64,000 nucleotides of DNA from an uncultured Flavobacteriales bacterium (GCA_913020765.1 CAJWAO010000002.1:1-64000); one strand, 5' to 3'; counted from the first letter of the stretch, positions 35,495 to 46,310 are shown. Program-made: numbers and translations. Notes: a model not told the origin generated them from the letters alone.

Positions 35495-37084
35495 CTAATT
35501 TTCAATCAATATGGTGAAATCTTTTGTCAGAGGATCAATTACACTGTAAAGTTGTTCTATCCAGTTTTTTGGAGAATCACTATTACAAAAGTGAAGCAGA
35601 TTTAGTGTTCTTTCTTGGAGCTTTTGGTTTGGGAACAAATTCTCTTTTAGTTTAGCTACTTTTTTTAATTGTCCATCGAAGGAGTTTTTTTTCGATTTTT
35701 CAATTTTATGTTGAATAGATTTGTGTTGTTTTCTGATTTTATTCAGCTCAGCACCCAACCAGTTCATTAGCTCTGGATTATTTTTAATCGATTCTTGATA
35801 AGTCTTTTCGGTAATGTCTAAGGTAGATAAAATCTTTCCTTGATCGATGGGATGCATATCTGACTTTGAGAGTATTTTTTTCTGGAGCGTCTCAGTACTA
35901 TCAAATAATTCGTCAACCTTCAATCCTAACTGATTAAAATTTTTGCGGGCATTCTTATCTATCCATAGTAGGTTTGATCTCAACTGAATCATTGGATAAG
36001 GAACTTTGCATTCCTTAAAAGCTGATTTGAGCTGAGCCCAGTACTTTAATTCTGCCATACCTCCTGTGTAACATAAATTTGGGAGTATTAATTCCTGATA
36101 TATGGGTCGAAGTGCGACGTTTGGGGAGAAAAAGTTTGGATGCTCATTTAATAGGGAAATGAGCTCAGCTTTTGTAAGGCTTTTGTCTCCTACCGAATAA
36201 ATTCCTTTTTCATTTTCAATAATTCGATCGCGTTTATTTTTTTCGGTATAAAAAACATTGATTTTTCTTGAATATAACTGTGTTGTTCTTTTTTCTTTAA
36301 GTAGCGCTTGATTTGTTTTCTCAATACAACCATTTGAAAAGTTGTCGAGTAACTCTTTTTGAAGAATAGGAATCATCTGTTGTTTCAGTTCCTTTTGATC
36401 TGCGTCTAGCACAAGCAGTCCTCGGTCGCCGAAAATATGGTGAACCCATCTTTTAAAGGCATCACCATACGTTTTGCCCTCCAAAGCATTTAAATAATTG
36501 TCTAATTCGCTTCCTTTCGGTGCCCTGAAAAGTTCTAGGAGCTGTTTTTTCACCTCAGCCATATTCCGCATGTCGAATCTACCGACAGCACCAATTTGTT
36601 CATGGTTCCAACTGATGGTCTTTCCAAATAGATGCAAGCTCTTTATTTCATCGCTATCGTGGTCTTCGGAGGCCATCCAAAAGATGGGAATGAAATTATA
36701 ACCGGGATAATGTTCTTTGAGAACCTCACTGAGCCGAATTGTATGAATGATCTTGAGAAAGAAATAAAGCGGACCTCCATACAGACACAATTGATGACCC
36801 GTTGTGACGGTATAGGTGTTTTTTTCTTTTAATAGTTTAATTTGAGCTAGGGCTTGCTTTTTCCTCGGAACTGCCTTGTAATTTTCCTCAAGTGTGTTGG
36901 CCAATATGAGTCTTTGTTCGTGGCTGAAAAACTTTTCTTTTTTTTCTATTTGTTTTTCGAAATTTGCGATATCAAATGGCAGATCAATAAATTTTGAAAG
37001 CTCGCCTTGATTATAGATTAGGTCCATTTCTTCCTTTGAAAAAATTGGGAGCTTTGAACGTGGTATGGAGGTTGTTTTGATCAT
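35495..37084 (-). CDS. bshC: Bacillithiol biosynthesis cysteine-adding enzyme BshC
   Basis: 529 aa, the normal BshC length. Recognisable family stretches are VTTGHQLCLYGGPLYFFLKIIH (about 94-115), IFWMASEDHDSDEI (about 138-151), SWNHEQIGAVGRFDM and LCYTGGMAELKYWAQLK (about 336-352). A C-terminal coiled-coil arm (about 425-475, KIRKQHKSIQHKIEKSKK) is also characteristic. The enzyme joins cysteine to glucosaminyl-malate to form bacillithiol. The other pathway genes (bshA, bshB) are not in the window. It is 9 nt downstream of the permease gene, suggesting one transcript. Confidence 0.95.
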   Translation of the reverse strand: MIKTTSIPRSKLPIFSKEEMDLIYNQGELSKFIDLPFDIANFEKQIEKKEKFFSHEQRLILANTLEENYKAVPRKKQALAQIKLLKEKNTYTVTTGHQLCLYGGPLYFFLKIIHTIRLSEVLKEHYPGYNFIPIFWMASEDHDSDEIKSLHLFGKTISWNHEQIGAVGRFDMRNMAEVKKQLLELFRAPKGSELDNYLNALEGKTYGDAFKRWVHHIFGDRGLLVLDADQKELKQQMIPILQKELLDNFSNGCIEKTNQALLKEKRTTQLYSRKINVFYTEKNKRDRIIENEKGIYSVGDKSLTKAELISLLNEHPNFFSPNVALRPIYQELILPNLCYTGGMAELKYWAQLKSAFKECKVPYPMIQLRSNLLWIDKNARKNFNQLGLKVDELFDSTETLQKKILSKSDMHPIDQGKILSTLDITEKTYQESIKNNPELMNWLGAELNKIRKQHKSIQHKIEKSKKNSFDGQLKKVAKLKENLFPNQKLQERTLNLLHFCNSDSPKNWIEQLYSVIDPLTKDFTILIEN

Positions 37085-37093
37085 TTGAGCTCG

Positions 37094-38401
37094 TTAATTA
37101 AATTTTATTGACTTTGCCGGCGATATTCTTGCAATTACATAGCTTGGAACCAAAAGACTTGTCATACATGTAATAAAGGTAATGGCATTGATAAAAAGTA
37201 TGGAAAGAATAGATAGCTCAATGGGCACATGAGAGAGGAAATAAATACTAGAGTCTAAGGTGATCAGCTGAAATTCATACTGCAAATAACATAGTCCAAG
37301 CCCAATGATATTTCCAATCAGCATCGCTTTTAAAATAAGAAAGCCTGTCTGGTAAAGAAAAACTTTTCGGATGCTCCAGTCGGAGGCGCCAAGAGATTTT
37401 AGTACGCCAATGAAATTACTTCTTACTACGATCATTACCAAGAGTACAGATCCTATATTAACTATTCCAATAATAATCATTAATGATATAATAATCAGAA
37501 CATTAGTGTCTAAAAAACCGAGCCATGAAAAGATATCTATTTCAGACTTTAAGACAGACATACATTGTAAAAGAGCACCATGTTCATTTGGTTTTAGTTC
37601 AGCCAAATCTTTGACTTTTTGCTCAACATATTCTAATGATTTCCAATCTTCAATGTGTATTTCGAAACCTGAAACGAAATGGGTATTCCCTTTTTTACGG
37701 TCACCAAAATCACATAGCTCTTGTACTTTTTTTAAAGGAGCAAAAACAATCTGTCGATCAATTTTATCGATTCCCGTTTCGAAAATGCCTACTATTTTGA
37801 AACGTTGCATTAATGATCTTTTTTTAACGAAAAATAGAGCGATATCGTCACCAACTTTAAAATTTAGCTCTGAACAGATTTTTTGTGAGAGATATATTTC
37901 GTTTTGATTTTGATCAAACGAGGGAACATTTCCTTTTACAAGAATACTTTTGAGGTATGATTTAGGATAGTTTTTTGTAATTCCTTTAATCACAACTCCA
38001 TTAACCTCCTGCTTTTCCAAGTCAGTTTTGACTCCCGCCACATAGCGTTCTTCTTTGATTTTTTCAGAACGAAGGAGAGCAGGCTTGTACAAGACGGGCG
38101 TAGTTTGTTGAACTCCTTGTATCCGCTGAATATCAGAAAGGACGGTTTGTTCCTCATGGAGTGGATCGGCCTCGTAAATATTTTCGTTCCCTGCCTTGAG
38201 TAAGAAAATTGGTGCATTGAAGCCAACGATTTTTTGTCTGATTTCACTTTGAAATCCATGGACAATAGCAAGTGTAATGAGGTTTACAATTATCGTTAGC
38301 GCGACACTTATTAAAGAAATACGGAGTATAGGTCTAGAAACTTTTATACCTTTCTCTTTACTTTTAAGAATTTTATTCGCTATGAAATATTCAAAAGACA
38401 C
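37094..38401 (-). CDS. ABC transporter permease, FtsX/LolCE-type
   Basis: 435 aa. It has the MacB/LolC-type layout: one N-terminal membrane helix (about 26-46, ISLISVALTIIVNLITLAIVHGF), a periplasmic domain of about 240 residues, and three C-terminal helices (about 295-320, 345-370 and 400-425). The N-terminus [25 protein letters not shown] matches Bacteroidota lipoprotein-release permeases. No ATPase gene is adjacent, so it must use a LolD-type partner encoded elsewhere. Its first 20 nt overlap the start of the divergent NamZ-type gene. Confidence 0.9.
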   Translation of the reverse strand: MSFEYFIANKILKSKEKGIKVSRPILRISLISVALTIIVNLITLAIVHGFQSEIRQKIVGFNAPIFLLKAGNENIYEADPLHEEQTVLSDIQRIQGVQQTTPVLYKPALLRSEKIKEERYVAGVKTDLEKQEVNGVVIKGITKNYPKSYLKSILVKGNVPSFDQNQNEIYLSQKICSELNFKVGDDIALFFVKKRSLMQRFKIVGIFETGIDKIDRQIVFAPLKKVQELCDFGDRKKGNTHFVSGFEIHIEDWKSLEYVEQKVKDLAELKPNEHGALLQCMSVLKSEIDIFSWLGFLDTNVLIIISLMIIIGIVNIGSVLLVMIVVRSNFIGVLKSLGASDWSIRKVFLYQTGFLILKAMLIGNIIGLGLCYLQYEFQLITLDSSIYFLSHVPIELSILSILFINAITFITCMTSLLVPSYVIARISPAKSIKFN

Positions 38402-39638
38402 GATCGGATTATTGCTTTTTCAAAAATACGCAAAGCTATTGGGTCTTGTGCTCTTTTTTGTTTTTTTACTTTTCTCATGTCAGTCGCATCCCGAACGATC
38501 AGAGCGTTCACTTCAAATCGGGGATTCAAAGGTTTTCAAAGACTCTAGTCTTATTCTTGGTGCAGAGCGTTTGGATGAACTAATAGAAATAATAGGGGAT
38601 AGGACCATTGCAATTGTTGGTAACCAGACATCCATACTCAGTAATAGCACACATCTTGTAGATACCCTGTTAAGTCGTGATGTTAAGCTAGTCAAAGTTT
38701 TTTCGCCCGAGCATGGTTTTCGCGGAACAGTTAGTGCAGGTCAAAAAATAGATAATTCTAAAGACAATAAAACGGGATTGCCTATTGTTTCCTTATATGG
38801 CGATCACAAAAAACCTACGAGGCAAGATTTAAAGGGTCTTGACTTAGTAATTTTTGACATCCAAGATGTAGGTGTGCGTTTCTATACCTATATATCGACA
38901 CTTCATTACGTCATGGAGGCATGTGCAGAGGTTGGTTTACCAGTATTGATTTTAGACCGTCCAAATCCGAATGGAGATTACATTGACGGTCCAGTTCTTG
39001 AGATTGCGCACAAAAGCTTCGTGGGCATGCATCCCGTACCAATTGTTCACGGCATGACAATTGGAGAATATGCATTAATGATTAATGGTGAGCGATGGTT
39101 AAAGGATAGTCTACAATGTGATTTACAGATTTTAGAGTGCCAGAATTACCATCATTCCATGCGGTATAGTCTACCTGTTCCTCCTTCTCCAAATCTACGC
39201 TCAGACATTTCGATAAGGCTGTACCCGAGTCTCTGTTTTTTTGAGGGTACCACGATTAGTGTAGGAAGAGGAACAGCACAACCCTTTGAGCTTTATGGCC
39301 ATCCTAGAATGGACAAGGGTAATTTTAGCTTCAAACCTAAATCTATGATGGGTGCAATGTATCCGAAACACCTCAACCTTACATGTGGAGGAGTGAATCT
39401 GAATAAAGAGCCTCTTGACTCAAGATTTACGCTTCGTTATCTTCTAGATGCCTTGAGTATTATTGGAGATCCTGTCTCAACAATAAATAGAAAGAACTTT
39501 TTTGTTCTTTTGTCAGGTACAGAAACGTTATACAATCAAATCGTCAATGGGTTATCTGAGGATGAGATCCGAAAAACTTGGCAAAAAGACTTAGCAGCAT
39601 ACAGAGAGGTTCGTGCTAGGTATTTAAAATATGATTAG
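38382..39638 (+). CDS. DUF1343/NamZ-type exo-beta-N-acetylmuramidase lipoprotein
   Basis: The ORF track start (38277) lies deep inside the divergent permease gene. The Met at 38382 begins a lipoprotein signal ([15 protein letters not shown]) and gives 418 aa, although it still overlaps the permease start by 20 nt. The DUF1343 core shows [41 protein letters not shown] and LDRPNPNG in family order. Characterised members (NamZ, GH171) release N-acetylmuramic acid from peptidoglycan fragments. A role in wall recycling at the periplasmic face is inferred. Its stop overlaps the purE stop by 4 nt (convergent). Confidence 0.9.
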   Translation: MKYSKDTIGLLLFQKYAKLLGLVLFFVFLLFSCQSHPERSERSLQIGDSKVFKDSSLILGAERLDELIEIIGDRTIAIVGNQTSILSNSTHLVDTLLSRDVKLVKVFSPEHGFRGTVSAGQKIDNSKDNKTGLPIVSLYGDHKKPTRQDLKGLDLVIFDIQDVGVRFYTYISTLHYVMEACAEVGLPVLILDRPNPNGDYIDGPVLEIAHKSFVGMHPVPIVHGMTIGEYALMINGERWLKDSLQCDLQILECQNYHHSMRYSLPVPPSPNLRSDISIRLYPSLCFFEGTTISVGRGTAQPFELYGHPRMDKGNFSFKPKSMMGAMYPKHLNLTCGGVNLNKEPLDSRFTLRYLLDALSIIGDPVSTINRKNFFVLLSGTETLYNQIVNGLSEDEIRKTWQKDLAAYREVRARYLKYD

Positions 39639-40123
39639 CGCAGTGCGTTTTGGCTTTTTTCGACCTTTTCCCTCATCTTTTGCTGATACTGCTCAAGGAC
39701 TTTTGTGACCTCTATATCAACGCTACCAATGATCCGAGCCGCGAGGATTCCCGCATTTTTTGCTCCGTTTAGTGCGACTGTCGCAACTGGAATTCCATTT
39801 GGCATTTGTAAGATACTCAGAATAGAGTCCCATCCATCGATTGAATTCGACGACTTAACGGGAACACCAATTACAGGAAGTGTTGTAAGAGATGCTGTCA
39901 TTCCTGGTAAATGCGCTGCACCACCGGCACCTGCAATAATCACTTTGAGGCCCCTTTCAGCGGCGCTTTTCGCATAACTTACCATTTTTTCGGGAGTGCG
40001 GTGCGCAGAAACAATTTCCACTTCAACTTCAATATCGAACTCTTTCAAAATATCAATTGCAGCTTGCATTACCGGAAGGTCAGATGCACTGCCCATAATT
40101 ATTCCAACACTAGCTTTTTTCAT
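39635..40123 (-). CDS. purE: N5-carboxyaminoimidazole ribonucleotide mutase PurE
   Basis: 162 aa, standard length. The nucleotide-binding GSASDLPVM (about 11-19), the active-site His in SAHRTPEKM (about 39-47) and the [11 protein letters not shown] loop (about 66-76) are all present, followed by VGVPVKSS. It converts N5-CAIR to CAIR in purine synthesis. Its start overlaps the tatA stop by 14 nt, so the two are coupled. No purK lies in the window. Confidence 0.97.
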   Translation of the reverse strand: MKKASVGIIMGSASDLPVMQAAIDILKEFDIEVEVEIVSAHRTPEKMVSYAKSAAERGLKVIIAGAGGAAHLPGMTASLTTLPVIGVPVKSSNSIDGWDSILSILQMPNGIPVATVALNGAKNAGILAARIIGSVDIEVTKVLEQYQQKMREKVEKSQNALR

Positions 40124-40436
40124 TTTTCTGGGATTTCTTAGGTTCGTAGTTTATGGTGTGTTCTATGTCTGTCATCATTTGATCCATCGGAAGCTGAATT
40201 TCCTCCTCTGTTTCTTTGATAAGCGCGTCTACATTCAGGTCTTTTTTAATATTTCCTGTGGAATTTTTAATCTCACTTTTCAGATCATTAGAGGCATTTT
40301 TAATTTGATAAATTGCTTTACCCATCGTTTTTGCGATACCAGGGATACTGTTGGCTCCAAAGAAAATTAGCACAAATACAAGGATCAGTAAAATTTCTGT
40401 TCCAGCGATATCGTTAAGAAAGAGAGCGCAGTTCAT
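40110..40436 (-). CDS. tatA: Sec-independent translocase component TatA/TatE family
   Basis: 108 aa. A short N-terminus leads into one membrane helix (about 12-28, [16 protein letters not shown]), then an amphipathic helix ([27 protein letters not shown], about 31-57) and an acidic, charged tail. This is the TatA layout; the FG hinge appears as FFGA. Bacteroidota usually have a separate tatC, which is not in the window. A TAAATTTG -7 box (40444-40451, minus) lies 7 nt before the start. Confidence 0.92.
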   Translation of the reverse strand: MNCALFLNDIAGTEILLILVFVLIFFGANSIPGIAKTMGKAIYQIKNASNDLKSEIKNSTGNIKKDLNVDALIKETEEEIQLPMDQMMTDIEHTINYEPKKSQKNEKS

Positions 40437-40443
40437 AATGCTA

Positions 40444-40451
40444 CAAATTTA
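40444..40451 (-). promoter_or_regulatory. Candidate -7 promoter element for tatA-purE
   Basis: The minus strand reads TAAATTTG, a full TAnnTTTG match ending 7 nt before the ATG. No -33 element is clear. Confidence 0.45.
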
Positions 40452-40492
40452 CAACTATTTTGTGGTGTATAGAAATCGAAACTTAGAGTGGT

Positions 40493-41389
40493 TTAGCCAC
40501 GAATGTCATAACCACATCGGTAGGTATTGGCATGTGCCTCGACAATCGTATTGATTTCTTTGCTATATCCTCCACCCATTGTGGTGACAATCGGAACCTC
40601 AAGCTGTCTGCTAAAGTCAAAGACTATTGCATCTCTTTCCTTGCAACCTTTTAACGAAAGACATAGCCTTCCTAGTTTATCACTTTCTAGTACATCGACT
40701 CCAGCTTGATAAAAAATAAATGAAGGTTCGAAGTGTTTCATAATGCGTTCCAAACCCATTTTCAGTTCATTCAAATAAACCATATCTTTTGTCCCGTCGT
40801 CTAGTTCGATGTCGATATCTGAGCATTGCTTGTGAAGGGGGTAATTGTTTTTTCCATGCATACTAAAGGTATAAATACGATCGCTCTTCGCGCACAAGGC
40901 AGCGGAACCATTACCTTGGTGGACATCAAGATCGATAATAAGTACATTTGAAATTAATTTCTTGTCCAAAAGCCATTGCGCGGCAATCACTTGATCATTG
41001 AGTAAACAAAATCCTTCACCCCGGTCTGAAAAGGCATGATGTGTCCCACCCGCAATATTGAAGCAGATATTTTTCGTCATAGCAAGCTCTGCTGCTTTTC
41101 TTGTCCCTTCCATTATGGTCCATTCACGTTGAATTAAGGTTTTGTTGTGCACGAAACCTGAAACGCGTTGTTCTTTTTTGGTCATTTCGAGGTTGCGCAA
41201 ACGTTGAAGGTAGTTTCCGCAATGAACGGCCTCCACATGCCTGTTGTCAATTGAACTGGGTGCAAAAAATTGACTTTGTTCAATTGTCCCCTCATGAATG
41301 AGCTGTCTTGGAAGGAGATCATACTTTTCCATAGGAAAACGATGGTTTTCGGGTAGCTCATGAACGTATATGGGGTGAAAGGCAATCAT
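40493..41389 (-). CDS. Histone deacetylase/AcuC-AphA-family hydrolase
   Basis: 298 aa. The zinc-dependent deacetylase core is visible: the His pair in GGTHHAFSDRGEGFCLLND (about 136-154), the metal ligands Asp and His in IIDLDVHQGNGSA (about 171-183), the third ligand Asp in YQAGVDVLESD and the GGGYS loop near the C-terminus. All catalytic positions appear intact. Bacterial members deacetylate small molecules such as polyamines or acetoin-related compounds, or proteins; the substrate is unknown here. Confidence 0.93.
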   Translation of the reverse strand: MIAFHPIYVHELPENHRFPMEKYDLLPRQLIHEGTIEQSQFFAPSSIDNRHVEAVHCGNYLQRLRNLEMTKKEQRVSGFVHNKTLIQREWTIMEGTRKAAELAMTKNICFNIAGGTHHAFSDRGEGFCLLNDQVIAAQWLLDKKLISNVLIIDLDVHQGNGSAALCAKSDRIYTFSMHGKNNYPLHKQCSDIDIELDDGTKDMVYLNELKMGLERIMKHFEPSFIFYQAGVDVLESDKLGRLCLSLKGCKERDAIVFDFSRQLEVPIVTTMGGGYSKEINTIVEAHANTYRCGYDIRG

Positions 41390-41426
41390 AGAAAAGGAAA
41401 CATACGAAAATAGTACAATGTTGTAT

Positions 41427-41924
41427 TTAAGATTGAATTATTTTACCTACAATTCTTGCAACGGCTGGACATACCTCGGTATTGTTTATGGTCAAATCAA
41501 TAATTTGTAAAACATTTTTACGATCCGTATGGGGATACTCTCGGCATGCTAAGGGGCGAAAGTCATATACACTGCAGGTATTGTCCATATTCAAAAATGA
41601 ACATGGGGCAGTTTTTAAAACATAATCGTTGTCTTCATCAAGTTTTAAATACTGTTCAGTAAATGATCCAACTTTCATGTTTAGATGCTTCGCCAAACGT
41701 TTGATATCGACATTCCTAAATATTGGACTTGTTGTTTTGCAGCAGTTTGCACACTTTAAACAATCCATCGTTTCAAATTCATCGTCATGAAGTAAATTGA
41801 AGCGCTCGTTGATCTGTTTAGGATGTTTTTTTTTGAGGTGCAAAAGTTTTTTTCGGTATTCTTTGCGCTTCGTTTTTGCCTGACTCAAACTACTGCGATC
41901 TTGATGGCTTAAGAGACTGTTCAT
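41427..41924 (-). CDS. YkgJ-type cysteine-cluster (Zn/Fe-chelating) protein
   Basis: 165 aa. A basic helical N-terminus is followed by MDCLKCANCCKT (about 54-64) and by CSFLNMDNTCSVYDFRPLAC (about 107-126) and REYPH. Together these make the cysteine pattern of the YkgJ/UPF0153 family, thought to bind zinc or an Fe-S cluster. The function is not established. It lies 37 nt downstream of the HDAC-like start region on the same strand but may have its own promoter. Confidence 0.9.
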   Translation of the reverse strand: MNSLLSHQDRSSLSQAKTKRKEYRKKLLHLKKKHPKQINERFNLLHDDEFETMDCLKCANCCKTTSPIFRNVDIKRLAKHLNMKVGSFTEQYLKLDEDNDYVLKTAPCSFLNMDNTCSVYDFRPLACREYPHTDRKNVLQIIDLTINNTEVCPAVARIVGKIIQS

Positions 41925-42021
41925 AACTTTAAAATTCGCAACTAAGTTATGAATTTATAGATTGGGAAATTATATTTATGTTTCACAACTATTGAATACA
42001 TTTACACTCCAATATCTTAAA

Positions 42022-42249
42022 ATGCTAGTCTATCCGATTTATCGAAAATTATCTAATGACAAATCATTTTACAGAATTCTATCTGAAAACGAATTTGAGG
42101 AAATTCAGTGCATAGGTTCAACTCGAATCAAAACCCATTGTAAGGCAGAAAAATACCCCGAAATACTCAGAATAAAAGAAATGGTCTCTTGTAATGTGCC
42201 CTTTGAACAGATTTCGGAGGAAGAGTATTATGCTCAGGAGCTTGCGTAA
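42022..42249 (+). CDS. Small uncharacterised protein
   Basis: The track start is 41962, but the later Met at 42022 (MLVYPIYRKLSNDKSFYRI) gives a natural 75-aa soluble protein. It reads as an N-terminal strand-rich part (SFYRILSENEFEEIQCIG), a middle basic segment and an acidic C-terminus (FEQISEEEYYAQ). No domain is recognised. I have a vague recollection of similar 70-80 aa proteins in other Flavobacteriia. A TATATTTA near-consensus box lies upstream. Confidence 0.6.
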   Translation: MLVYPIYRKLSNDKSFYRILSENEFEEIQCIGSTRIKTHCKAEKYPEILRIKEMVSCNVPFEQISEEEYYAQELA

Positions 42250-42291
42250 CCATACTATTTTAAAAGGTTATACTTAGTAAATATCTTCTTT

Positions 42292-42831
42292 ATGAAACCT
42301 ATTTCTTTATGTATCATTTTGAGCATGGTTGTTCTATCGTTTAAGATGCCCAATGAAGGATCTATCAAGGTTAAATTTGATACTAATCCATCTGGCCAAG
42401 AACATGTAAGGGTTTTGAATCGTGCTTACGAAAAAGAGCTTATTGATTTAATCAATCAATACCGTCATAAACATGGTCTAAATCATCTCAAGGTGCACTC
42501 TGATTTAATGCGTGCCAGCCGCTATCATGCTGCGGATATGGCCCATGAGGATTACCATGAGCATGCGACCTTCAATAGGACCCATAATGGTTTAAAACGG
42601 GAAATGAATACCTTTCGAAGAATCTCTAATTTCTACAAAGGGTTTCCTAATGCCGAAAATATTGCGGCAGGCTATGGCAGTCCGGCAGATGTTTTTAAGG
42701 CATGGATGCAAAGCCCAGGTCATAACAGAAACTTATTGAATGAAAATGCGATCCGCATGGGGGTTGGTTATTATCGAAATTTCAATAGTAAGTTTAAAAG
42801 TTATTGGGTTTTTGAGACGGCGGCTAACTAA
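42292..42831 (+). CDS. CAP (SCP/PR-1-type) domain protein
   Basis: 179 aa. A hydrophobic N-terminus (about 3-17) suggests export, though no clear cleavage site is seen. The CAP domain occupies about 43-175. It has LIDLINQYRHKHGLNHLKV, the cavity His residues in SRYHAADMAHEDYHEHATFNR, NAENIAAGYGSPADVF and the signature WMQSPGHNRNLLNENAIRMGVGYY. Bacterial CAP proteins are exported, and their biochemical role is mostly unknown. Confidence 0.92.
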   Translation: MKPISLCIILSMVVLSFKMPNEGSIKVKFDTNPSGQEHVRVLNRAYEKELIDLINQYRHKHGLNHLKVHSDLMRASRYHAADMAHEDYHEHATFNRTHNGLKREMNTFRRISNFYKGFPNAENIAAGYGSPADVFKAWMQSPGHNRNLLNENAIRMGVGYYRNFNSKFKSYWVFETAAN

Positions 42832-42889
42832 TGGAACGGCCCACTTTTTATTCTATTCTAAACCGTCTACACATTTGACATGAATTTTG

Positions 42890-42897
42890 TACCTTTG
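42890..42897 (+). promoter_or_regulatory. Candidate -7 promoter element for icmF
   Basis: TACCTTTG matches TAnnTTTG and ends 24 nt before the ATG at 42922. A TTTG lies only 12 nt upstream, too close for a standard -33. Confidence 0.5.
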
Positions 42898-42921
42898 ATG
42901 GCGTTTTAAATCGTAAATCGA

Positions 42922-45900
42922 ATGGAACAAATCCCCCCTTACAAGCCCAAAAATAAAATAAGAATTGTTACAGCCGCTTCTCTATTTGATGGACACGATG
43001 CCGCGATCAATATTATGCGTCGAATCATTCAATCTACAGGTTGTGAGGTAATTCATTTAGGTCATGATCGTTCGGTTGAGGAGGTTGTAGATTGTGCAAT
43101 ACAAGAGGATGCACAAGCAATTGCCATGACCTCATATCAGGGTGGTCACAATGAGTATTTTAAATATATGTATGATCTTCTTTGTGAAAAAGGAGCTCCG
43201 CATATTAAAATTTTTGGTGGAGGTGGTGGAACCATATTGCCTGAAGAGATCACAGTTTTACAGGATTACGGCGTAGAAAGAATTTATCATCCGGATGACG
43301 GCAGAACCATGGGCTTACAGGGTATGATCAATGATTTAATTGAAAGATGTGATTACGGCCTGGGTGAAAACCTAGTTCATGATATAAAAAAGATAAAAGC
43401 CAAAAATGTTCCTGCAATTGCACGGACGATATCAGCAGCTGAAAATTTTCCTAAAATACATGAAGAAGCGTTAAATGAGATTAGAAACGTGGCTTCAAAA
43501 AGTTCTATTCCTGTGCTCGGAATTACCGGGACCGGTGGGGCAGGTAAATCCTCATTGGTGGATGAATTGGTACGTCGGTTTCTTGTTGATTTTAAAGACA
43601 AACAAATTGCGGTTGTTTCGGTGGATCCCTCAAAGCGAAAAACTGGAGGGGCCTTACTCGGTGACCGAATCAGAATGAATTCGATTAAAAATAGCCGAGT
43701 TTACATGCGTTCTTTGGCAACGAGACAATCCAATTTGGCTTTGTCGAAGCACGTTGCCGAGGCACTTTCAATCCTAAAAGCTGCAGATTATGATTTGATA
43801 ATTCTTGAGACCTCTGGTATTGGACAATCGGATACAGAGATATTAGACCATTCTGATGTTTCACTTTACGTCATGACACCAGAATATGGAGCAGCAACGC
43901 AACTTGAGAAAATTGACATGCTTGATTTCGCTGACGTAATTGCACTGAATAAATTTGACAAAAGAGGCGCTCTTGATGCACTTCGAGATGTCAGGAAGCA
44001 ATACCAGCGAAATCATAATCTGTGGGATACCAATGTGGATGATATGCCAGTCCACGGAACGATTGCCTCTCAATTTAATGATCCAGGGATGAATTCATTG
44101 TACAAGGTAATCATGGATCAGCTTGTGGAAAAAACGAACTCGTCTCTTCATTCGACTTTTGAAATAACGCGCGAAATGTCTGAGAAAATTTTTGTTATTC
44201 CGCCGGATAGAACGAGATATTTATCTGAGATTTCCGAAAACAATAGAGCCTATAATCAATGGGTAGAAGCTCAGGTTAAAGTTGCTGACAAATTATTTGG
44301 TTTGACGCAAACGATTGAAACCTTGGAAGAATCTGATTACGATGATAAAGATCGTCTTATAAAAAATGTTCAAGAGCTTTTGGTGAAGGAAAAGTTAAAT
44401 TTTGATCCAAAAAATTGGGAGATATTACAAAATTGGAATGAAAGGAAGCAGTCTTTTAAGAATCCAACATTTGAATTTAAAGTAAGAGACAAGAAGTTGT
44501 CTATTCAAACCCACACTAAATCTCTTTCTCACTCTGATATTCCGAAGGTAGCCTCCCCAAAATATAAGGGTTGGGGGGATATTCTTAGATGGGTACTTCA
44601 AGAGAATTTTCCGGGGGAATTTCCTTACACTGCCGGCTTATTTCCATTTAAAAGGGAGGGGGAGGATCCGACACGAATGTTCGCAGGAGAGGGTGGCCCC
44701 GAGCGCACGAATAAAAGATTTCATTATGTGAGTTTGGGAATGCCAGCCAAGAGATTATCCACTGCATTCGATTCTGTGACACTCTACGGCAATGATCCAG
44801 ATCTAAGACCAGATATATATGGTAAGATTGGAAATGCCGGGGTTTCTATTTGCTGTTTGGATGACGCGAAAAAATTATATTCAGGTTTTGACTTAAGCCA
44901 TCCAGCAACTTCTGTATCTATGACAATAAACGGCCCAGCGCCGATGCTATTGGCTTTCTTTATGAATGCGGCAATTGATCAAAATTGTGAAAAATATATC
45001 AAGTCTGAAGGTCTCGAGGAAGAAATAGAAGAGAAAATTAAGACCATTTATAAAAAGAAAGGAGTAAAACGTCCAAGTTATAATGGTGAACTTCCTGAGG
45101 GAAATGATGGTCTTGGTCTAATGTTGCTAGGGATTACTGGAGATCAAGTTTTACCCAAAGGGATATACAATGAGATCAAAGCTAAAACACTCACTCAGGT
45201 TAGAGGAACAGTTCAAGCAGATATTTTAAAAGAGGACCAAGCGCAAAATACTTGTATTTTTTCCACTGAATTTGCTTTGAGATTAATGGGGGATGTTCAA
45301 GAATACTTTATCCATGAGGGTATTCGGAATTTTTACTCCGTATCTATTTCCGGTTATCATATTGCGGAAGCCGGAGCTAATCCAATCACACAGCTCGCTT
45401 TTACACTTGCCAACGGTTTTACTTACGTGGAATATTACCTGAGCAGAGGAATGAATATTAATGACTTTGGGCCAAATCTATCCTTTTTCTTTTCCAATGG
45501 AATTGACCCGGAGTATGCCGTCATTGGTAGGGTTGCACGAAAAATATGGTCCAAAGCAATGGCTAAAAAATATGGCGCGAATTCGAGGGCACAAATGTTA
45601 AAATACCACATCCAAACTTCAGGTCGCTCGCTGCACGCACAGGAGATTGATTTTAACGATATCCGAACAACATTACAGGCTTTATATGCCATTTACGACA
45701 ACTGTAATTCACTTCATACAAATGCCTATGACGAGGCCATAACGACACCTACTGAGGAATCTGTTAGACGTGCAATGGCGATACAGCTAATTATTAACAG
45801 AGAGCTTGGTTTGGCTAAAAATGAAAACCCACTTCAGGGAAGCTTTATCATCGAGGATTTAACAGATCTAGTTGAAGAGGCTGTTCTCTCTGAGTTTGAC

Positions 45901-46302
45901 AGAATAACCGAACGTGGCGGGGTCTTGGGCGCCATGGAGACGATGTATCAAAGGTCGAAGATTCAAGAAGAGTCACTCTATTATGAGACGCTTAAGCACA
46001 CTGGGGAATTCCCAATTATAGGTGTAAATACCTTTTTAAGCTCGAAAGGGTCTCCTACAATATTGCCGAAAGAGGTCATTCGTGCAACAGAGGAAGAAAA
46101 GCAATACCAAATAGAGATGTTGAATAATTTACATGAGGCAGAGAAGGCAAGCACGAAAAAAGGAATTAAGCGGATTCAAGAAGCTGCAGTGAACAATCAG
46201 AATCTTTTCGAAGAGCTCATGGAGATATGTAAGCATGCTTCACTTGGGCAAGTAACAAAAGCTCTGTTTGAGGTTGGTGGCCAATATCGAAGAAACATGT
46301 AA
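42922..46302 (+). CDS. icmF: Fused isobutyryl-CoA mutase IcmF (B12 domain, G-protein chaperone, mutase)
   Basis: 1126 aa, three modules in one chain. The B12-binding domain (about 12-140) has the axial His in FDGHDAAIN (His 25) and a [11 protein letters not shown] loop. The MeaB-like GTPase has the P-loop [12 protein letters not shown] (200-211) and the base-recognition [10 protein letters not shown] (about 336). The acyl-CoA mutase barrel (about 540-1110) has [24 protein letters not shown] and [19 protein letters not shown]. IcmF enzymes interconvert isobutyryl-CoA and n-butyryl-CoA, some also pivalyl-CoA; exact specificity is not readable here. The chain matches the known fused type. An Smr-domain gene follows after 8 nt. 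Confidence 0.95.
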   Translation: MEQIPPYKPKNKIRIVTAASLFDGHDAAINIMRRIIQSTGCEVIHLGHDRSVEEVVDCAIQEDAQAIAMTSYQGGHNEYFKYMYDLLCEKGAPHIKIFGGGGGTILPEEITVLQDYGVERIYHPDDGRTMGLQGMINDLIERCDYGLGENLVHDIKKIKAKNVPAIARTISAAENFPKIHEEALNEIRNVASKSSIPVLGITGTGGAGKSSLVDELVRRFLVDFKDKQIAVVSVDPSKRKTGGALLGDRIRMNSIKNSRVYMRSLATRQSNLALSKHVAEALSILKAADYDLIILETSGIGQSDTEILDHSDVSLYVMTPEYGAATQLEKIDMLDFADVIALNKFDKRGALDALRDVRKQYQRNHNLWDTNVDDMPVHGTIASQFNDPGMNSLYKVIMDQLVEKTNSSLHSTFEITREMSEKIFVIPPDRTRYLSEISENNRAYNQWVEAQVKVADKLFGLTQTIETLEESDYDDKDRLIKNVQELLVKEKLNFDPKNWEILQNWNERKQSFKNPTFEFKVRDKKLSIQTHTKSLSHSDIPKVASPKYKGWGDILRWVLQENFPGEFPYTAGLFPFKREGEDPTRMFAGEGGPERTNKRFHYVSLGMPAKRLSTAFDSVTLYGNDPDLRPDIYGKIGNAGVSICCLDDAKKLYSGFDLSHPATSVSMTINGPAPMLLAFFMNAAIDQNCEKYIKSEGLEEEIEEKIKTIYKKKGVKRPSYNGELPEGNDGLGLMLLGITGDQVLPKGIYNEIKAKTLTQVRGTVQADILKEDQAQNTCIFSTEFALRLMGDVQEYFIHEGIRNFYSVSISGYHIAEAGANPITQLAFTLANGFTYVEYYLSRGMNINDFGPNLSFFFSNGIDPEYAVIGRVARKIWSKAMAKKYGANSRAQMLKYHIQTSGRSLHAQEIDFNDIRTTLQALYAIYDNCNSLHTNAYDEAITTPTEESVRRAMAIQLIINRELGLAKNENPLQGSFIIEDLTDLVEEAVLSEFDRITERGGVLGAMETMYQRSKIQEESLYYETLKHTGEFPIIGVNTFLSSKGSPTILPKEVIRATEEEKQYQIEMLNNLHEAEKASTKKGIKRIQEAAVNNQNLFEELMEICKHASLGQVTKALFEVGGQYRRNM

Positions 46303-46310
46303 TATAATCT

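Noticed and set aside
37371-37907. 178-aa ORF on the plus strand inside the permease gene
   Set aside because: Shadow frame of a well-supported permease; no signal or domain and no promoter.
39996-40370. 124-aa ORF antisense to purE and tatA
   Set aside because: Spans two conserved genes on the opposite strand and has no supporting features.
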